Below are positions 15,521 to 25,231 of a DNA stretch of 64,000 bases, piece after piece. The notes beneath the pieces are model-generated. The model had not been told where the DNA came from and searched no databases. It was given only the letters and a program-made list of their open reading frames with translations. The first letter of the stretch is position 1. Every line of letters begins with the position of its first letter. Source of the stretch: an uncultured Bacteroidaceae bacterium (lineage in GTDB: Bacteria > Bacteroidota > Bacteroidia > Bacteroidales > Bacteroidaceae); contig CALUJO010000009.1 of NCBI GenBank assembly GCA_944320965.1, positions 1-64,000 on the forward strand, in the 5' to 3' direction. The position numbers were made by a program, and so were the translations under genes.

Positions 15521-15990
15521 AACTTTATCATGGAACAAACAGGGATTTTGATATGATAGATCTGCTGAAATCTAAACCAAACAAGGATTTCGGACGCGGA
15601 TTCTATCTTTCTGCTGACTATGAACAAGCTTTGAATATGGCAAAAGTTAAAGTTGAGCAGTTGGAGAGTGGCTTTCCGATTGTACAAAACTACATTGTAG
15701 ATGACGATGCTTTGGATGCTTTGCGTGTACTCCGTTTTGACAGCTATTCTGAAGAATGGGCGAAATTCATTCTGTTAAACCGGAATAACCCTACAGACAA
15801 GCCTGTGCATGAGTAAGATGTGGTAATCGGTCCCATTGCCAATGACCGTGTAGGCGTGCAGCTGTGGAGATATGAAAACCATTCGATAGACCTTTCTACA
15901 CTTGTGCGCAATCTTAAATATATGAAAGGTGTAACTTTCCAGTATTTCTTCGGTACGGAACGTGCCGTCAAACTGTTGAAAAGAGTATGA
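15517..15990 (+). pseudogene. DUF3990-like ADP-ribosyltransferase-fold protein, interrupted by an in-frame stop
   Basis: The start MKLYHGTNRDFDMIDLL carries the YHGT motif, followed by DFGRGFYLSADYEQALNMA, as in DUF3990 proteins, which resemble the ADP-ribosyltransferase fold. A TAA at 15814-15816 (codon 100) halts translation after VHE. The same frame continues after it with family-like sequence (DVVIGPIANDRVG, then GVTFQYFFGTERAVKLLKRV) to TGA at 15988-15990, whose ATGA overlap with the next gene is still intact. A single base change (for example TAT to TAA) explains the break. The gene is therefore probably inactive or makes a 99-residue N-terminal product. Confidence 0.8.
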
Positions 15991-16208
15991 GCGAGAAAAC
16001 GGAAATGATGGCGGACATGGTAAAGAACCTTGCCGTCATGCTGACCGAACGGTACAGCGAAATGACAATGGAAGAAGCACTTTCCACGGTATTCAATTCG
16101 GACACTTATCGGAAAGTAATGGATGAGCAGACGAATTTTTATTATCAAAGTCCGCGCTATGTGTTTGCTTTTCTGGAAGAAGAACTGGCAAAAGGCAAGT
16201 TTGAATGA
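15987..16208 (+). CDS. Small helical protein, third gene of the DUF3791/DUF3990-like cassette
   Basis: The ATG overlaps the stop of the interrupted gene (ATGA). The 73 residues are largely helical (MVKNLAVMLTERYSEMTMEE, then YYQSPRYVFAFLEEELAKGK). The layout and the YQSPRYVF ending resemble the small proteins that accompany DUF3990 genes; it may be a second antitoxin-like subunit. I do not recognise a characterised function. Confidence 0.6.
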   Translation: MSEKTEMMADMVKNLAVMLTERYSEMTMEEALSTVFNSDTYRKVMDEQTNFYYQSPRYVFAFLEEELAKGKFE

Positions 16209-16367
16209 TGGTATGTTGAAAACTCGGTCATATAAACTTATTATTAGCCGATTCTGTTTGTTGTCAACTAAAATCTGTTGTATTTTATATTTATAAATGA
16301 AAGTCCTGCGACTGGCAAACTATACTATGTTATTTGGATAATTTTCGGTTTTTTATAAATAATATCT

Positions 16368-16375
16368 TATCTTTG
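16368..16375 (+). promoter_or_regulatory. -7 element for dxs-trkA
   Basis: TATCTTTG followed by C, a perfect Bacteroidetes -7 box. The predicted start of transcription (about 16382) leaves a very short leader before the dxs ATG triplets at 16388, 16391 and 16397. Confidence 0.65.
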
Positions 16376-16387
16376 CATCTATAATCA

Positions 16388-18292
16388 ATGATGCCGATGG
16401 ACGAAAAATATAGGTTTTTATCGAAAATAGACTCTCCGGATGACTTGAAAAAGCTTAATGAGGAGGATTTGCCCGAACTCTGTTCGGAATTGAGGGATTT
16501 TATTATCGATGCCCTGTCCTGCAATCCGGGGCATTTTGCTGCAAGCCTCGGCGTAGTTGAGCTGACTACTGCGCTTCATTATGTCTTTAACACTCCCTAT
16601 GACCGTATTGTATGGGATGTGGGACATCAGGCATATATACATAAGATACTTACAGGACGAAGAGACCGATTCTATACCAACCGAAAGTTCATGGGGCTTA
16701 AGCCTTTTCCTTCTCCGGAGGAAAGCGAGTATGACACATTTGTGTGCGGACATGCCTCAAACTCAATTTCGGCTGCACTGGGTATGGCTGTGAGCGCGGC
16801 AATGAAGCATGAAGACAGACATATCGTGGCTGTCATAGGAGACGGCTCAATGACCGGAGGACTTGCCTTTGAAGGACTGAACAACGCTTCGTCACTTCCG
16901 AACAATCTGCTTATAATACTGAATGACAACAATATGGCAATAGACCGTACTGTTGGCGGAATGAAAGAATACCTCATCAGACTTAACACTGACTACCGTT
17001 ACAACAAGATGAGGTTCAGCCTGTGGAATATTGCCAAGAAGACAGGTATTGTAGGTGAAAGGCACAAGAATAAGATACTTAGGTTCAACAACAGCCTGAA
17101 GTCACTGCTTTCAGACCAGCAGAATATATTTGAAGGATTTAATATAAGATATTTCGGACCTATAAACGGCCATGATGTCAATTCGCTGATAAGGGTGCTG
17201 AGTGATATAAAGGACCTTCGAGGACCTAAGCTTCTGCATGTGCATACAATAAAAGGCAAAGGGTACAAACCTGCTGAAAAGGAAGCTACTATATGGCATG
17301 CTCCAGGATGCTTTGATAAGGAGACAGGCGAGCGTAAAGTGAACTGCAGTGCCAACCAGCCGTTGCTTTATCAGGAAGTTTTCGGTAATACGCTGCTTGA
17401 ACTTGCACGGAAGAATGATAAGATAGTGGGTATTACTCCTGCCATGCCGACAGGCTGCTCAATGAACATACTGATGAAGGAAATGCCCGACAGGGCTTTT
17501 GACGTAGGTATTGCAGAAGGTCATGCCGTAACATTTTCGGGCGGTCTGGCAAAAGACGGAATGCTGCCATTCTGCAATATTTATTCCTCATTCTCGCAGC
17601 GTGCCTATGACAATATAATACATGATGTCGCTATACTTAAACTGAATGTCGTGCTGTGTCTTGACCGTGCAGGACTGGTAGGTGAAGACGGACCTACACA
17701 TCACGGTGCTTTTGACGTGGCATTTCTGAGATGTATCCCGAATCTGACAATATGCTCGCCTTATGACGAACATGAAATGCGCAATATGATGTATACGGCG
17801 CAATTGCCTGATATGGGGCCGTTTGTGATAAGATATCCTAGAGGCAGGGGAGATCTTGTTGACTGGAAGAATGATTTTGAAGAGATTCCGGTAGGAAAGG
17901 GACGGTGCATTGTTGAAGGCAAGGACCTGGCAGTAATCACACTTGGTCCGATAGGACAGACTCTTCGTGACATAATAGGCGAGATTGATACAGAAGGCCG
18001 TATAGGACTTTATGACTTGAGGTTTGTAAAGCCGCTTGACAAGGATATGCTTTGTGATATAGCCAAGAGATACAGGATGATTGTTACGGTTGAGGACGGA
18101 GTGAGAAACGGTGGCGCAGGCAGTGCGATAATTGAATTCATGCAGGATAACGGATTCAGTATTCCTGTTCACAGAATTGGTCTTCCTGACGAGTTTGTGG
18201 AACACGGTTCGGTGGCCGAACTCTATAAGGTGTGTGGAATGGATAAGGAAAGTATTTCGTCTGTATTAAAGCAAAAACTTGAAGTCTTATGA
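16388..18292 (+). CDS. dxs: 1-deoxy-D-xylulose-5-phosphate synthase
   Basis: DXS condenses pyruvate and glyceraldehyde 3-phosphate with thiamine diphosphate, the first step of the MEP isoprenoid pathway. The 634-residue protein carries [19 protein letters not shown], the ThDP motif [15 protein letters not shown] with downstream NDNNMAID, and the transketolase-like region [20 protein letters not shown]. Three ATGs occur within the first four codons (MMPM); the promoter position favours the third (16397), but I keep the first. The stop overlaps the trkA start by four bases. Confidence 0.96.
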   Translation: MMPMDEKYRFLSKIDSPDDLKKLNEEDLPELCSELRDFIIDALSCNPGHFAASLGVVELTTALHYVFNTPYDRIVWDVGHQAYIHKILTGRRDRFYTNRKFMGLKPFPSPEESEYDTFVCGHASNSISAALGMAVSAAMKHEDRHIVAVIGDGSMTGGLAFEGLNNASSLPNNLLIILNDNNMAIDRTVGGMKEYLIRLNTDYRYNKMRFSLWNIAKKTGIVGERHKNKILRFNNSLKSLLSDQQNIFEGFNIRYFGPINGHDVNSLIRVLSDIKDLRGPKLLHVHTIKGKGYKPAEKEATIWHAPGCFDKETGERKVNCSANQPLLYQEVFGNTLLELARKNDKIVGITPAMPTGCSMNILMKEMPDRAFDVGIAEGHAVTFSGGLAKDGMLPFCNIYSSFSQRAYDNIIHDVAILKLNVVLCLDRAGLVGEDGPTHHGAFDVAFLRCIPNLTICSPYDEHEMRNMMYTAQLPDMGPFVIRYPRGRGDLVDWKNDFEEIPVGKGRCIVEGKDLAVITLGPIGQTLRDIIGEIDTEGRIGLYDLRFVKPLDKDMLCDIAKRYRMIVTVEDGVRNGGAGSAIIEFMQDNGFSIPVHRIGLPDEFVEHGSVAELYKVCGMDKESISSVLKQKLEVL

Positions 18293-19620
18293 AAATATTG
18301 ATTGCCGGAGCCGGTGCAGTAGGAACACATCTGAGTGAGCTGCTTTCAAAAGAGAAACAGGATATTGTCCTGATGGATGATGACATGGAAAGGTTGAGAA
18401 AAGTTGACTCTTCACTTGATTTCATGACTGTCAATGCTTCGCCTACATCAATTGCCGGACTGAAAAACTCCGGTGTGAGCGATGCCGACCTTTTTATTGC
18501 AGTTACTCCTGACGAAAGCCGTAATATGACGGCGTGCATGATTGCAAGCAGTCTTGGCGCACAGAAGACTATAGCCAGAATAGAAAATTATGAGTATATG
18601 CTGCCCAAGCATCAGGATTTCTTCAAGAATCTTGGAGTTGATTCTATGATTTGCCCTGAAATGCTTGCGGCAAAGGAGATTGTATCTTCATTGAAGATGA
18701 GCTGGATAAGGCAATGGTGGGAGTTTGGAGGCGGCGCGCTTGTCATGCTCGGTTCAAAGATGAGAGAAACATCTACCATTCTAAATACAAAGCTGTCGGA
18801 ACTGGACAGAAGTGTACCTTATCATATAGTAGCGATTAAAAGAGGACCGAATACCATAATTCCGCGAGGTTCGGATGAAATAAAACTGTATGATATTGTA
18901 TATGTAATGACAAAGCGCGAATATCTTCCTGCACTGAAAAAAATATTCGGCAAGGAATCATACGGAAATATTGAAAACGTATTTGTTTTGGGAGGCAGCC
19001 GTATTGCCATACGTACGGTGCAGTGCGCTTCTGATAACTTCAACTTTAAAATAGCAGAACAGAATCTTGAGAAGTGCGACCGCCTTAATCAGCTTATCGG
19101 AGGTAAGGCAATGATTATAAACGGTGACGGAAGGGATATGGATCTGCTGCGTCAGGAGGGAATCAAACGCAATCATGCTTTTGTTGCACTTTCGGACAAC
19201 TCGGAAACAAACATTCTTGCATGTCTGTCTGCCAAGAGACTGGGATTCCGCAAGACTATTGCCGAGGTTGAAAACATTGACTACATTGCAATGGCGGAGA
19301 GCCTTGATATAGGAACAGTAATCAACAAGAAGCTGATAGCGGCAAGCCATATTTACCATATGATGCTTAACGCGGATGTTTCAAACGTGAAAAGTCTTAC
19401 CTTTGCCAATGCTGACGTAGCCGAATTTACGGTAAAGGAAAGTTCGTATATAACACGTCACAAGGTGAAGGATGTCGGCTTCCCGAAAGGATTTACCCTT
19501 GGAGGCATTATACGCAACGGACAGGGCATGCTTGTTGACGGTGAAACCGAAATTCTTCCCGGCGACCATGTTGTTGTGTTCTGCGGTGAGATGATTAAGA
19601 AGATAGAGAAGTTTTTCTGA
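18289..19620 (+). CDS. trkA: Trk system potassium uptake regulatory subunit TrkA
   Basis: This is a 443-residue cytoplasmic regulator with two RCK_N/RCK_C pairs. The first Rossmann motif is [17 protein letters not shown] with an acidic residue after strand two (VLMDDD); the second half starts with [14 protein letters not shown], whose glycine motif is degenerate. It binds NAD(H)/ATP and gates the TrkH channel. It is translationally coupled to dxs. In related genomes trkH commonly follows, but here the next 535 bp hold a terminator, a repeat array and a fimbrial promoter, so TrkH must be encoded elsewhere. Confidence 0.93.
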   Translation: MKILIAGAGAVGTHLSELLSKEKQDIVLMDDDMERLRKVDSSLDFMTVNASPTSIAGLKNSGVSDADLFIAVTPDESRNMTACMIASSLGAQKTIARIENYEYMLPKHQDFFKNLGVDSMICPEMLAAKEIVSSLKMSWIRQWWEFGGGALVMLGSKMRETSTILNTKLSELDRSVPYHIVAIKRGPNTIIPRGSDEIKLYDIVYVMTKREYLPALKKIFGKESYGNIENVFVLGGSRIAIRTVQCASDNFNFKIAEQNLEKCDRLNQLIGGKAMIINGDGRDMDLLRQEGIKRNHAFVALSDNSETNILACLSAKRLGFRKTIAEVENIDYIAMAESLDIGTVINKKLIAASHIYHMMLNADVSNVKSLTFANADVAEFTVKESSYITRHKVKDVGFPKGFTLGGIIRNGQGMLVDGETEILPGDHVVVFCGEMIKKIEKFF

Positions 19621-19647
19621 TATACCAGACTTCAATAAATACATATT

Positions 19648-19705
19648 TTGACCCATTGGCGGAATTAAATCAGCATATATTTACTCTGCCAATGGGTATT
19701 TTGTT
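19648..19705 (+). terminator. Terminator after trkA
   Basis: ACCCATTGGC (19651-19660) pairs with GCCAATGGGT (19688-19697), a 10-bp stem, followed by ATTTTGTTTT. The loop of 27 bases contains a block (CGGAATTAAAT..., 19660-19682) that recurs at 43723-43745 with two differences over 23 bases. Confidence 0.8.
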
Positions 19706-19822
19706 TTCTACGTAAATATATATGCTGACAGGTCTGAATGTAGATTCGGTATTGCCTTGCTGAAATTTGCATGTACTGGTGGGCTGAGCTTTTGTATCAG
19801 AAAACAATAGTATATATTTCCC

Positions 19823-19907
19823 GAAAAATGTAGAATGTATTTGCATGAAACCTTAAATGTTTTTGGTAAATATGTAGAGCGTTTTTGACCGTAACATTCA
19901 ATGTTTT
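19823..19907. repeat. Intergenic array of four 22-bp units (copy 2)
   Basis: Within these 85 bp, GT-T-rich cores (AATGTATTTG, AATGTTTTTG, AGCGTTTTTG, AATGTTTTTT) recur at 19837, 19859, 19881 and 19903, each exactly 22 bp apart, with GACCG/AAAC-like spacers. The 85 bp match 43774-43858 at 80 positions in the same orientation. It lies between the trkA terminator and the fimbrial promoter. Function unknown; the exact phase of about two helical turns would suit a multimeric DNA-binding protein. Confidence 0.75.
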
Positions 19908-20046
19908 TTTTGATGAGCCACGAATCATATCAATAAATTCGCCAATTTAATTCCTCAAACCGGTATACCTTATTTATATATTAATACCCTATATGTTAAA
20001 TTTATATTTTTTTTGAAGGAAAACATACGGGAATTGTTTTTTTTGC

Positions 20047-20054
20047 TAAATTTG
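20047..20054 (+). promoter_or_regulatory. -7 element for fimbrial operon 1
   Basis: TAAATTTG followed by C matches TAnnTTTG. No well-spaced TTTG is seen at -33, so the promoter may depend on an activator. The leader is about 95 nt long and holds a nine-codon ORF and a small hairpin. Confidence 0.55.
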
Positions 20055-20115
20055 CCCCTTGTTAAAAAATGATACAGAAAAATAAAATAAATAATTAATC
20101 TATTAAATTAAGGTT

Positions 20116-20145
20116 ATGAAATACAACTCCTGCTTCCAGGAGTGA
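20116..20145 (+). promoter_or_regulatory. Nine-codon leader ORF containing a hairpin
   Basis: An ATG at 20116 starts MKYNSCFQE and stops at 20143-20145, eleven bases before the first operon gene. Inside it CTCCTG (20127-20132), loop CTTC and CAGGAG (20137-20142) form a perfect 6-bp stem. The strong A-rich context of this ATG makes translation plausible; control of the downstream gene by translation of the leader or by the hairpin is speculation. Confidence 0.35.
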
Positions 20146-20155
20146 TGTAAAGGTT

Positions 20156-21379
20156 ATGATAAGGTTGATTTCTACAAAAATATCAGTTTTCTTGATTTTA
20201 GGTATGTTCTTTTTTTCAATTGGAGCTTATCCTAATGAAAAGAATACTAAGGGAAAAGAGGAAGTTGATTCGGTTATACCATTCAAGGACAGGATAGCAA
20301 TAAGGACAAACGCTTTAGACTGGGTTGCGCTCTTGCCTAATTTCGGACTTGAATTCGATGTGGCAGGAAAACCTCATAATGTATCCCTGAACCTGAATGT
20401 TAAGGCAAATTTCACATCATTTCATTCCTTACCTGTAAAATGGATTTATGATATAACAGATATCAGGCTTGAGGCACGCAAATATATAAGAACATCATCA
20501 GCACAGGGGAAGAAGGATGAAGCAACAAGAAAGGATAAATTCCAGAACTTTCTGAGATGGAAGTCTTTTTCTCCACGCTTTTGGAGGGCATATTATATTG
20601 GCGGTTATGTGAATGCCGGAGCTTATAACCTGAAATTCAAGGATCTTGGAAGAAAAGGACGTTATATTGGCGGAGGTATGACTTTTGGATATCTTACTCC
20701 ATTATACCAATATAGACACGGCTCACTTGACTTTGAAATAGGCGGAAGTTTGGGATTTGTATATACTGAATTGGATACATATAATATGGTAACAGACAAT
20801 TCTTATAATTATGTTACCAGAAATATGCGAAAATTCATTCCTTATCCTATTATAACTGATTTTAAAGTAGGATTTGTGTACAGATTCAATACGTTACAGG
20901 AAAAATATAAGGAAAGTAACAGTGTCTATGCAAATATAAGTAACCGTATATATTTGAGGGAACAGGAGAGGATAACCAGGAAAGCTGAGAAAGAAAGACG
21001 TGAAAAGGCTATAGCGGATTCTATTGCGAATGTAAGATATATGGAAAGCCTGCAGCAGTCTTATGGACATGTAGATTCGTCAGAAACCGACAGCATAGAT
21101 GTGCAGGTAACTGAAAATGACAGTATAACTGTTTCCGGAAAGGAAAATGTTTCGCAAGACAAGGAAAAGTCTGGCAAAAAGAAGGATAAATCTGCAAAAA
21201 GAAAGTCAGGAAAGAGAAAAAATAAGGATAAGGAGGAAGTATCTTCCGGGGAAACAGAAACAGTAGTTGAAAGTAATGCTGCTGTGGAGGATAAGTCAAA
21301 GGGGAAAAAGAACCGTAATAAACGTAAGAAGAAAGAGGAAGCTGTTGAAACGACAGTAAAAGATGAAGAAGAAAAGTAA
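20156..21379 (+). CDS. DUF3575-like outer membrane protein with long charged C-terminal tail (operon 1, gene 1)
   Basis: This is a 407-residue protein. A signal peptide (ISVFLILGMFFFSIGAYP) leads to VIPFKDRIAIRTNALDWVAL, the N-terminal signature of DUF3575-type proteins (R/K-T-N-x-L-x-W then PN and E). Residues of about 40-265 are beta-rich (RFWRAYYIGGYVNAGAYN; HGSLDFEIGGSLGFVYT), suggesting a small barrel. From about residue 270 the chain is a helical and then Lys/Glu-rich low-complexity tail. The first gene of operon 2 (33808) is a clear paralog over residues of about 35-270 but lacks most of the tail. Probable outer membrane component of the fibre system; the tail may face the periplasm. 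Confidence 0.7.
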   Translation: MIRLISTKISVFLILGMFFFSIGAYPNEKNTKGKEEVDSVIPFKDRIAIRTNALDWVALLPNFGLEFDVAGKPHNVSLNLNVKANFTSFHSLPVKWIYDITDIRLEARKYIRTSSAQGKKDEATRKDKFQNFLRWKSFSPRFWRAYYIGGYVNAGAYNLKFKDLGRKGRYIGGGMTFGYLTPLYQYRHGSLDFEIGGSLGFVYTELDTYNMVTDNSYNYVTRNMRKFIPYPIITDFKVGFVYRFNTLQEKYKESNSVYANISNRIYLREQERITRKAEKERREKAIADSIANVRYMESLQQSYGHVDSSETDSIDVQVTENDSITVSGKENVSQDKEKSGKKKDKSAKRKSGKRKNKDKEEVSSGETETVVESNAAVEDKSKGKKNRNKRKKKEEAVETTVKDEEEK

Positions 21380-21391
21380 TTTGATGTATTG

Positions 21392-22549
21392 ATGAAAAGT
21401 GTATATAAAATATTAATGTTTGTCACAGTGTTGTCTGGTTTTGTCTCTTGCAAGGAGATAATTATCAGTGACGGCGGATCTGATGCATGGTATTCAAATA
21501 TGAAATTGAACTATGACTGGAATATCTATGAGGATTCGTCAAAGACAGAGATGTGTCTTGTGACATCAAGGCTTATAAATACACGCCATAATTATTTTAT
21601 TACAGATTCTGATGCGAAATATCTTGCGAAACGCCCTTATGAATCCCTTCCAGACACAATAAATCCCAATCTGCCTTTGAATTCGGATTCAACAATGGTC
21701 CGTATGGAGTCCGGTGAGTATGCCATGTTCCTTGTCTCAACTTTGAAAGACAAGGTTGAAGTGAAAAATATGGGAGATTTCCTGAATACGCCGGAAACAG
21801 TAGGGTTGGTAGATATGGAATATTATTATAAGTCCATGAAAAAAGAGAATTTCCCTAAAATCGGAGGAGTAAATTGGGTTAGTTCTTCTGATTATGAAAC
21901 ATTTTATAATGCCGGTATCTGTTATTTCAGTCATGCTGACTATGTTGAGATTGCGGATGACAAGAGGGACTTTACCGTAGATTTTAAAATGGACATGCTT
22001 ACCCAAAAAGTAAACTTTGATTTTGACATTGAGATAGAGCAAGATGATGACCATACATTATATATAAAGGATATTGCGGTTGAGTTGTCCGGTATAATAA
22101 AAGGGATGAATCTGTATACAGGACATCTGGATTATGAGGATTATGGCAAGATGTTTATGGATGGTAAGCTGAAGAATACTTCGGCTGACGTAAAACCGGA
22201 TTCATACAGGTACAGCGGTTTTATAAACTCTTTAGGCCTTATTGAAGGGGATGACTACAGCTCTATTGCAGGTCCGGGAGTGATGAGAGTAGGCCTGTAT
22301 ATTGAAATATACGACAAAAATAATTCGCTTTATTCCAAGAGAATTCTTTTTGCCATGAAAAATATAAGCGAAGAAATAAAGAATGCAGAACTTACAGAGT
22401 TCGAAAATAATATAATATTGAAGCAGAAAAGAAAGTCTGCTGATATAAAAATCTCTGATAAACTTATGATTGATGCCAAAACCGTGATAAAAGGTACCGG
22501 TGGAGGTGTTACGGGATGGGATGAGTCGTATATAGACGGAAATGTGTAA
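21392..22549 (+). CDS. Anchor-like lipoprotein of the fimbrial operon (FimB/Mfa2- or DUF5119-like)
   Basis: I use the ATG at 21392; a TTG one codon upstream is not needed. The N-terminus MKSVYKILMFVTVLSGFVSC is a lipoprotein signal with Cys20 as the lipidated residue. The mature protein of about 365 residues is beta-rich, with a first domain up to ESGEYAMFLVSTL and a second containing KVNFDFDIEIEQDD and GYDI-like strands. This two-domain plan just ahead of fimbrillin genes resembles the FimB/Mfa2 anchors and DUF5119 proteins of other Bacteroidales pili, but the match is by layout rather than by a diagnostic motif. Confidence 0.5.
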   Translation: MKSVYKILMFVTVLSGFVSCKEIIISDGGSDAWYSNMKLNYDWNIYEDSSKTEMCLVTSRLINTRHNYFITDSDAKYLAKRPYESLPDTINPNLPLNSDSTMVRMESGEYAMFLVSTLKDKVEVKNMGDFLNTPETVGLVDMEYYYKSMKKENFPKIGGVNWVSSSDYETFYNAGICYFSHADYVEIADDKRDFTVDFKMDMLTQKVNFDFDIEIEQDDDHTLYIKDIAVELSGIIKGMNLYTGHLDYEDYGKMFMDGKLKNTSADVKPDSYRYSGFINSLGLIEGDDYSSIAGPGVMRVGLYIEIYDKNNSLYSKRILFAMKNISEEIKNAELTEFENNIILKQKRKSADIKISDKLMIDAKTVIKGTGGGVTGWDESYIDGNV

Positions 22550-22561
22550 AGAGCAGATGCA

Positions 22562-23902
22562 ATGATGAGATATTTGATAAACATATTGATTCTTTTGTTG
22601 CTGGTAGGATGCAAAAAGGATACAACCTATACTGGTGAGGTTGTAGAGGAAGAGCCTTTTGATCCTGTCATAATAAAGCCTATGCCTATATTATTGAATA
22701 TGGGAGATAATGCGGGAGGAGTCGAGTATAACAATACAAAGGGATTTGGCGGATTCAATCAATTCACAAGTGATACTCCTTTGGATACTGTTGTATGGCA
22801 GAATTCAATATTCCATGTTTATTCTTTCTCAAAAAACGAAAATGCCGATTATTCTGTAAAATGGAGTGATGAACAGGACTCTGCAAACAGAATGTGTCTT
22901 GTTGACGGTACAATGAACACTGAAAACCCATCAATCGGTGGAAAGCCCGTAAGGCTTAATATGTCAGACTGGAGTACTTTGGACTGGCTGGATAACAGCT
23001 TTGTATATTATAATCTTCACGATTATAAGGCTGCATATGACTTTTTCCTCTATTATCTGGATGATATTAAGAATACAGATAACATAATCCACAGAGAAAA
23101 GGACAGAGTATATGTGGATGTTGATGTTGACGGTACAAGAGACTTTATGGGAGCCAAGGCAGAGGTTACTGAGAGACAGATGGCTATAGTTGATAAAAGC
23201 AAGTATAGCGAAGAACTTCTGGAAAGCTGTTTCAGTACTTTTTCCGCCAATTATATGATAAACCCTAATTTTGTTCTTAAACATTATCTGACCAAAATCA
23301 GGTTTGAGATTTATCCTGGAGGAAATCTTGAGAACAAGGACAAATCCGAATGTTATGGTATTATTCTGGATTCTATTTATGCTACAACCAAAATCAACGG
23401 AAAAATGATTGTTGCGACAAAGGATACCGTGGCTTGTCCGTTGGGGATTGATTTTTCTGAGTCAAGGAGTTCAAGAGTCATACTTAAAAACAAGTATCTT
23501 GATGCCGAACGCAATATTGTTGACAGCCTTTCATACGGAAAGCCTGTTTACAGGGAAGGGGATGAAATGTTTTCAAGTCCTTATGACAGACTTGGAGTCA
23601 AACTTGACGGATGTTTCTTCCTTGCCCCGCAGGAATCATATAGGTTTGATATGAGAATTTCCGGTTTGACGGACCGTGAGACAGAGAGTGGCACTGCAGG
23701 TGGATATACGCCTTCAGGAACAGAAACTATGACAGAAAAAGTTAATTTGACGATAACCCCTGAGGATGGAAGCTCTATGTTTGAGGCTGGAAAGGCTTAT
23801 GTTGTACGTCTTGCTGTCTTTGGAGGAGTTGAAATAGGTGTAGATGTTGATGTTGAGCCGTGGGGAAAAGGTGGAGAAATAGTAATTGATCCGGATATAT
23901 AA
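22562..23902 (+). CDS. Fimbrillin-clan lipoprotein 1
   Basis: This is a 446-residue protein with lipobox LILLLLVGCKKD. After a short acidic linker comes NTKGFGGFNQF, a Lys-containing site like those cleaved in type V prepilins. The C-terminus EIGVDVDVEPWGKGG followed by EIVIDPDI is the fimbrillin-A-clan ending and is nearly shared with the next gene. Its larger size and insertions suggest a minor or tip subunit. It is 12 bp downstream of the anchor-like gene and 35 bp upstream of the second fimbrillin. Confidence 0.75.
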   Translation: MMRYLINILILLLLVGCKKDTTYTGEVVEEEPFDPVIIKPMPILLNMGDNAGGVEYNNTKGFGGFNQFTSDTPLDTVVWQNSIFHVYSFSKNENADYSVKWSDEQDSANRMCLVDGTMNTENPSIGGKPVRLNMSDWSTLDWLDNSFVYYNLHDYKAAYDFFLYYLDDIKNTDNIIHREKDRVYVDVDVDGTRDFMGAKAEVTERQMAIVDKSKYSEELLESCFSTFSANYMINPNFVLKHYLTKIRFEIYPGGNLENKDKSECYGIILDSIYATTKINGKMIVATKDTVACPLGIDFSESRSSRVILKNKYLDAERNIVDSLSYGKPVYREGDEMFSSPYDRLGVKLDGCFFLAPQESYRFDMRISGLTDRETESGTAGGYTPSGTETMTEKVNLTITPEDGSSMFEAGKAYVVRLAVFGGVEIGVDVDVEPWGKGGEIVIDPDI

Positions 23903-23937
23903 TTAGAAAATTAGATATAAATAAAAATTTAGAGATT

Positions 23938-25218
23938 ATGAAAAAGAGTTATTTTGGTGTTTTAACACTTTCAGCGCTTATGATGGCTTCCTGTTCAAAG
24001 GACAGCGTATATGTAGGCGAAGATCCTGATGCAGGCGGTCAGGTAATCGATAATGTTGAAATGAGTACAATGCCTATCCAGTTTTCATCTCCTATGCCAA
24101 AGACAAAAGGTACTGGTACAGTTGATAATGTAGACGGAACAGTGGATTGGGGAGAAAGAACAGTGCGAGTGTATGCTGTTGAAAAGGGAACAATGCCTAC
24201 TGACTTGACTGTCAGAGCAACTGCTCCTCTTTTGAGCGGTGTTGATATCAGACCTGCGGATGCGGTTGATGGCGTTATTACTGTAAAGGATACTGAAACT
24301 TATTATTACCCTCGTAAGGGTGCATTTGACTTCTATGGATTCTATTCTGATGATGCTGTAGCAGGTCCATTAAAAGATGCTGTAACTTATGATGCTGGAA
24401 AGCAATCTTATTATGCTCCTTTTACTATTGACGGTACACAGGATTTGATGATGGCTAAGGCTGCTCCAAACCAGGAAGTTACTGACTATAATCAGGATCT
24501 ATTATTCAGTGCACAGTCTGCGAGAGATGGTTACAGACCGAAACTTACACTTGAACACCAGTTGGCACGCTTGTCTTTCTATGTTATATGGGGAGATGAA
24601 ACTATTGAAAATTCAAACCCTTCTGATGAAGTTTTTGTTCAATCTTTGACAGTTAAAGGTCTGAAGACAGAAGGTCAGATGCATTTTATGGCTGTTGATG
24701 ACGCAAACCGTAAAATTGAATGGACTGATGTAACTTCTGATCTTCCAATAAAGGAATTGGATGCTGACGGTAATTCTCAGGATTTGAATACTGGTCTTGA
24801 TACAAGTATTGATGTTAATGATTATGCTACTAAAGCTGAATTTGAAACTGCTTTGGAAGGTGCTGGTCTTTCTATAGAACAAGTATTGGGTAAATATCAT
24901 CCTACTAAGGTAGCTGAAGAAAAGAATGCTACAGTAGTTGGTACACCTATCATGGTTGAACCAAAAGCAGGTACTGATGGTTATACAATTGATCTTGTTT
25001 TGGTTCAGTATTATGACAAGGAAGGTAATTTGATACCTGAAGAACAAAGACCAACTGTTTATCCTCCTATCACAGTTACATTAGACGAGGGTGATTTTGA
25101 AGCAGGCAAGAACTACAATATTAAACTTAAAGCAAACAGTTTGGAAATTATTCAGGTTGAAGTCGACGTTAAACCTTGGGAAGAAGGTGGTGATGTTGAA
25201 ATTGACCCAGACCTATAA
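23938..25218 (+). CDS. Fimbrillin-clan lipoprotein 2
   Basis: This is a 426-residue Mfa-like protein. The lipobox is LSALMMASCSKD. MPIQFSSPMPKTKGTGTV follows, with a Lys-Gly site near residue 60 that could be a processing point. The fold motifs DFYGFYSDD, TLEHQLARLSFYVIW (the conserved mid-protein helix/strand) and the ending VEVDVKPWEEGGDVEIDPDL are typical of the fimbrillin-A clan. Codon choice is strongly T-ending compared with housekeeping genes, as is common for abundant surface proteins. It is followed by a 97-bp gap containing an inverted repeat. Confidence 0.85.
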   Translation: MKKSYFGVLTLSALMMASCSKDSVYVGEDPDAGGQVIDNVEMSTMPIQFSSPMPKTKGTGTVDNVDGTVDWGERTVRVYAVEKGTMPTDLTVRATAPLLSGVDIRPADAVDGVITVKDTETYYYPRKGAFDFYGFYSDDAVAGPLKDAVTYDAGKQSYYAPFTIDGTQDLMMAKAAPNQEVTDYNQDLLFSAQSARDGYRPKLTLEHQLARLSFYVIWGDETIENSNPSDEVFVQSLTVKGLKTEGQMHFMAVDDANRKIEWTDVTSDLPIKELDADGNSQDLNTGLDTSIDVNDYATKAEFETALEGAGLSIEQVLGKYHPTKVAEEKNATVVGTPIMVEPKAGTDGYTIDLVLVQYYDKEGNLIPEEQRPTVYPPITVTLDEGDFEAGKNYNIKLKANSLEIIQVEVDVKPWEEGGDVEIDPDL

Positions 25219-25231
25219 TTATATAATAAAT

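Noticed and set aside
17588..18205. 205-codon minus-strand ORF inside dxs
   Set aside because: dxs is complete on the plus strand with all catalytic motifs; this frame has no recognisable features.
19823..19907. Possible CRISPR array
   Set aside because: The period is 21-22 bp with no separate repeat and spacer, only four units, and no cas genes in the window.
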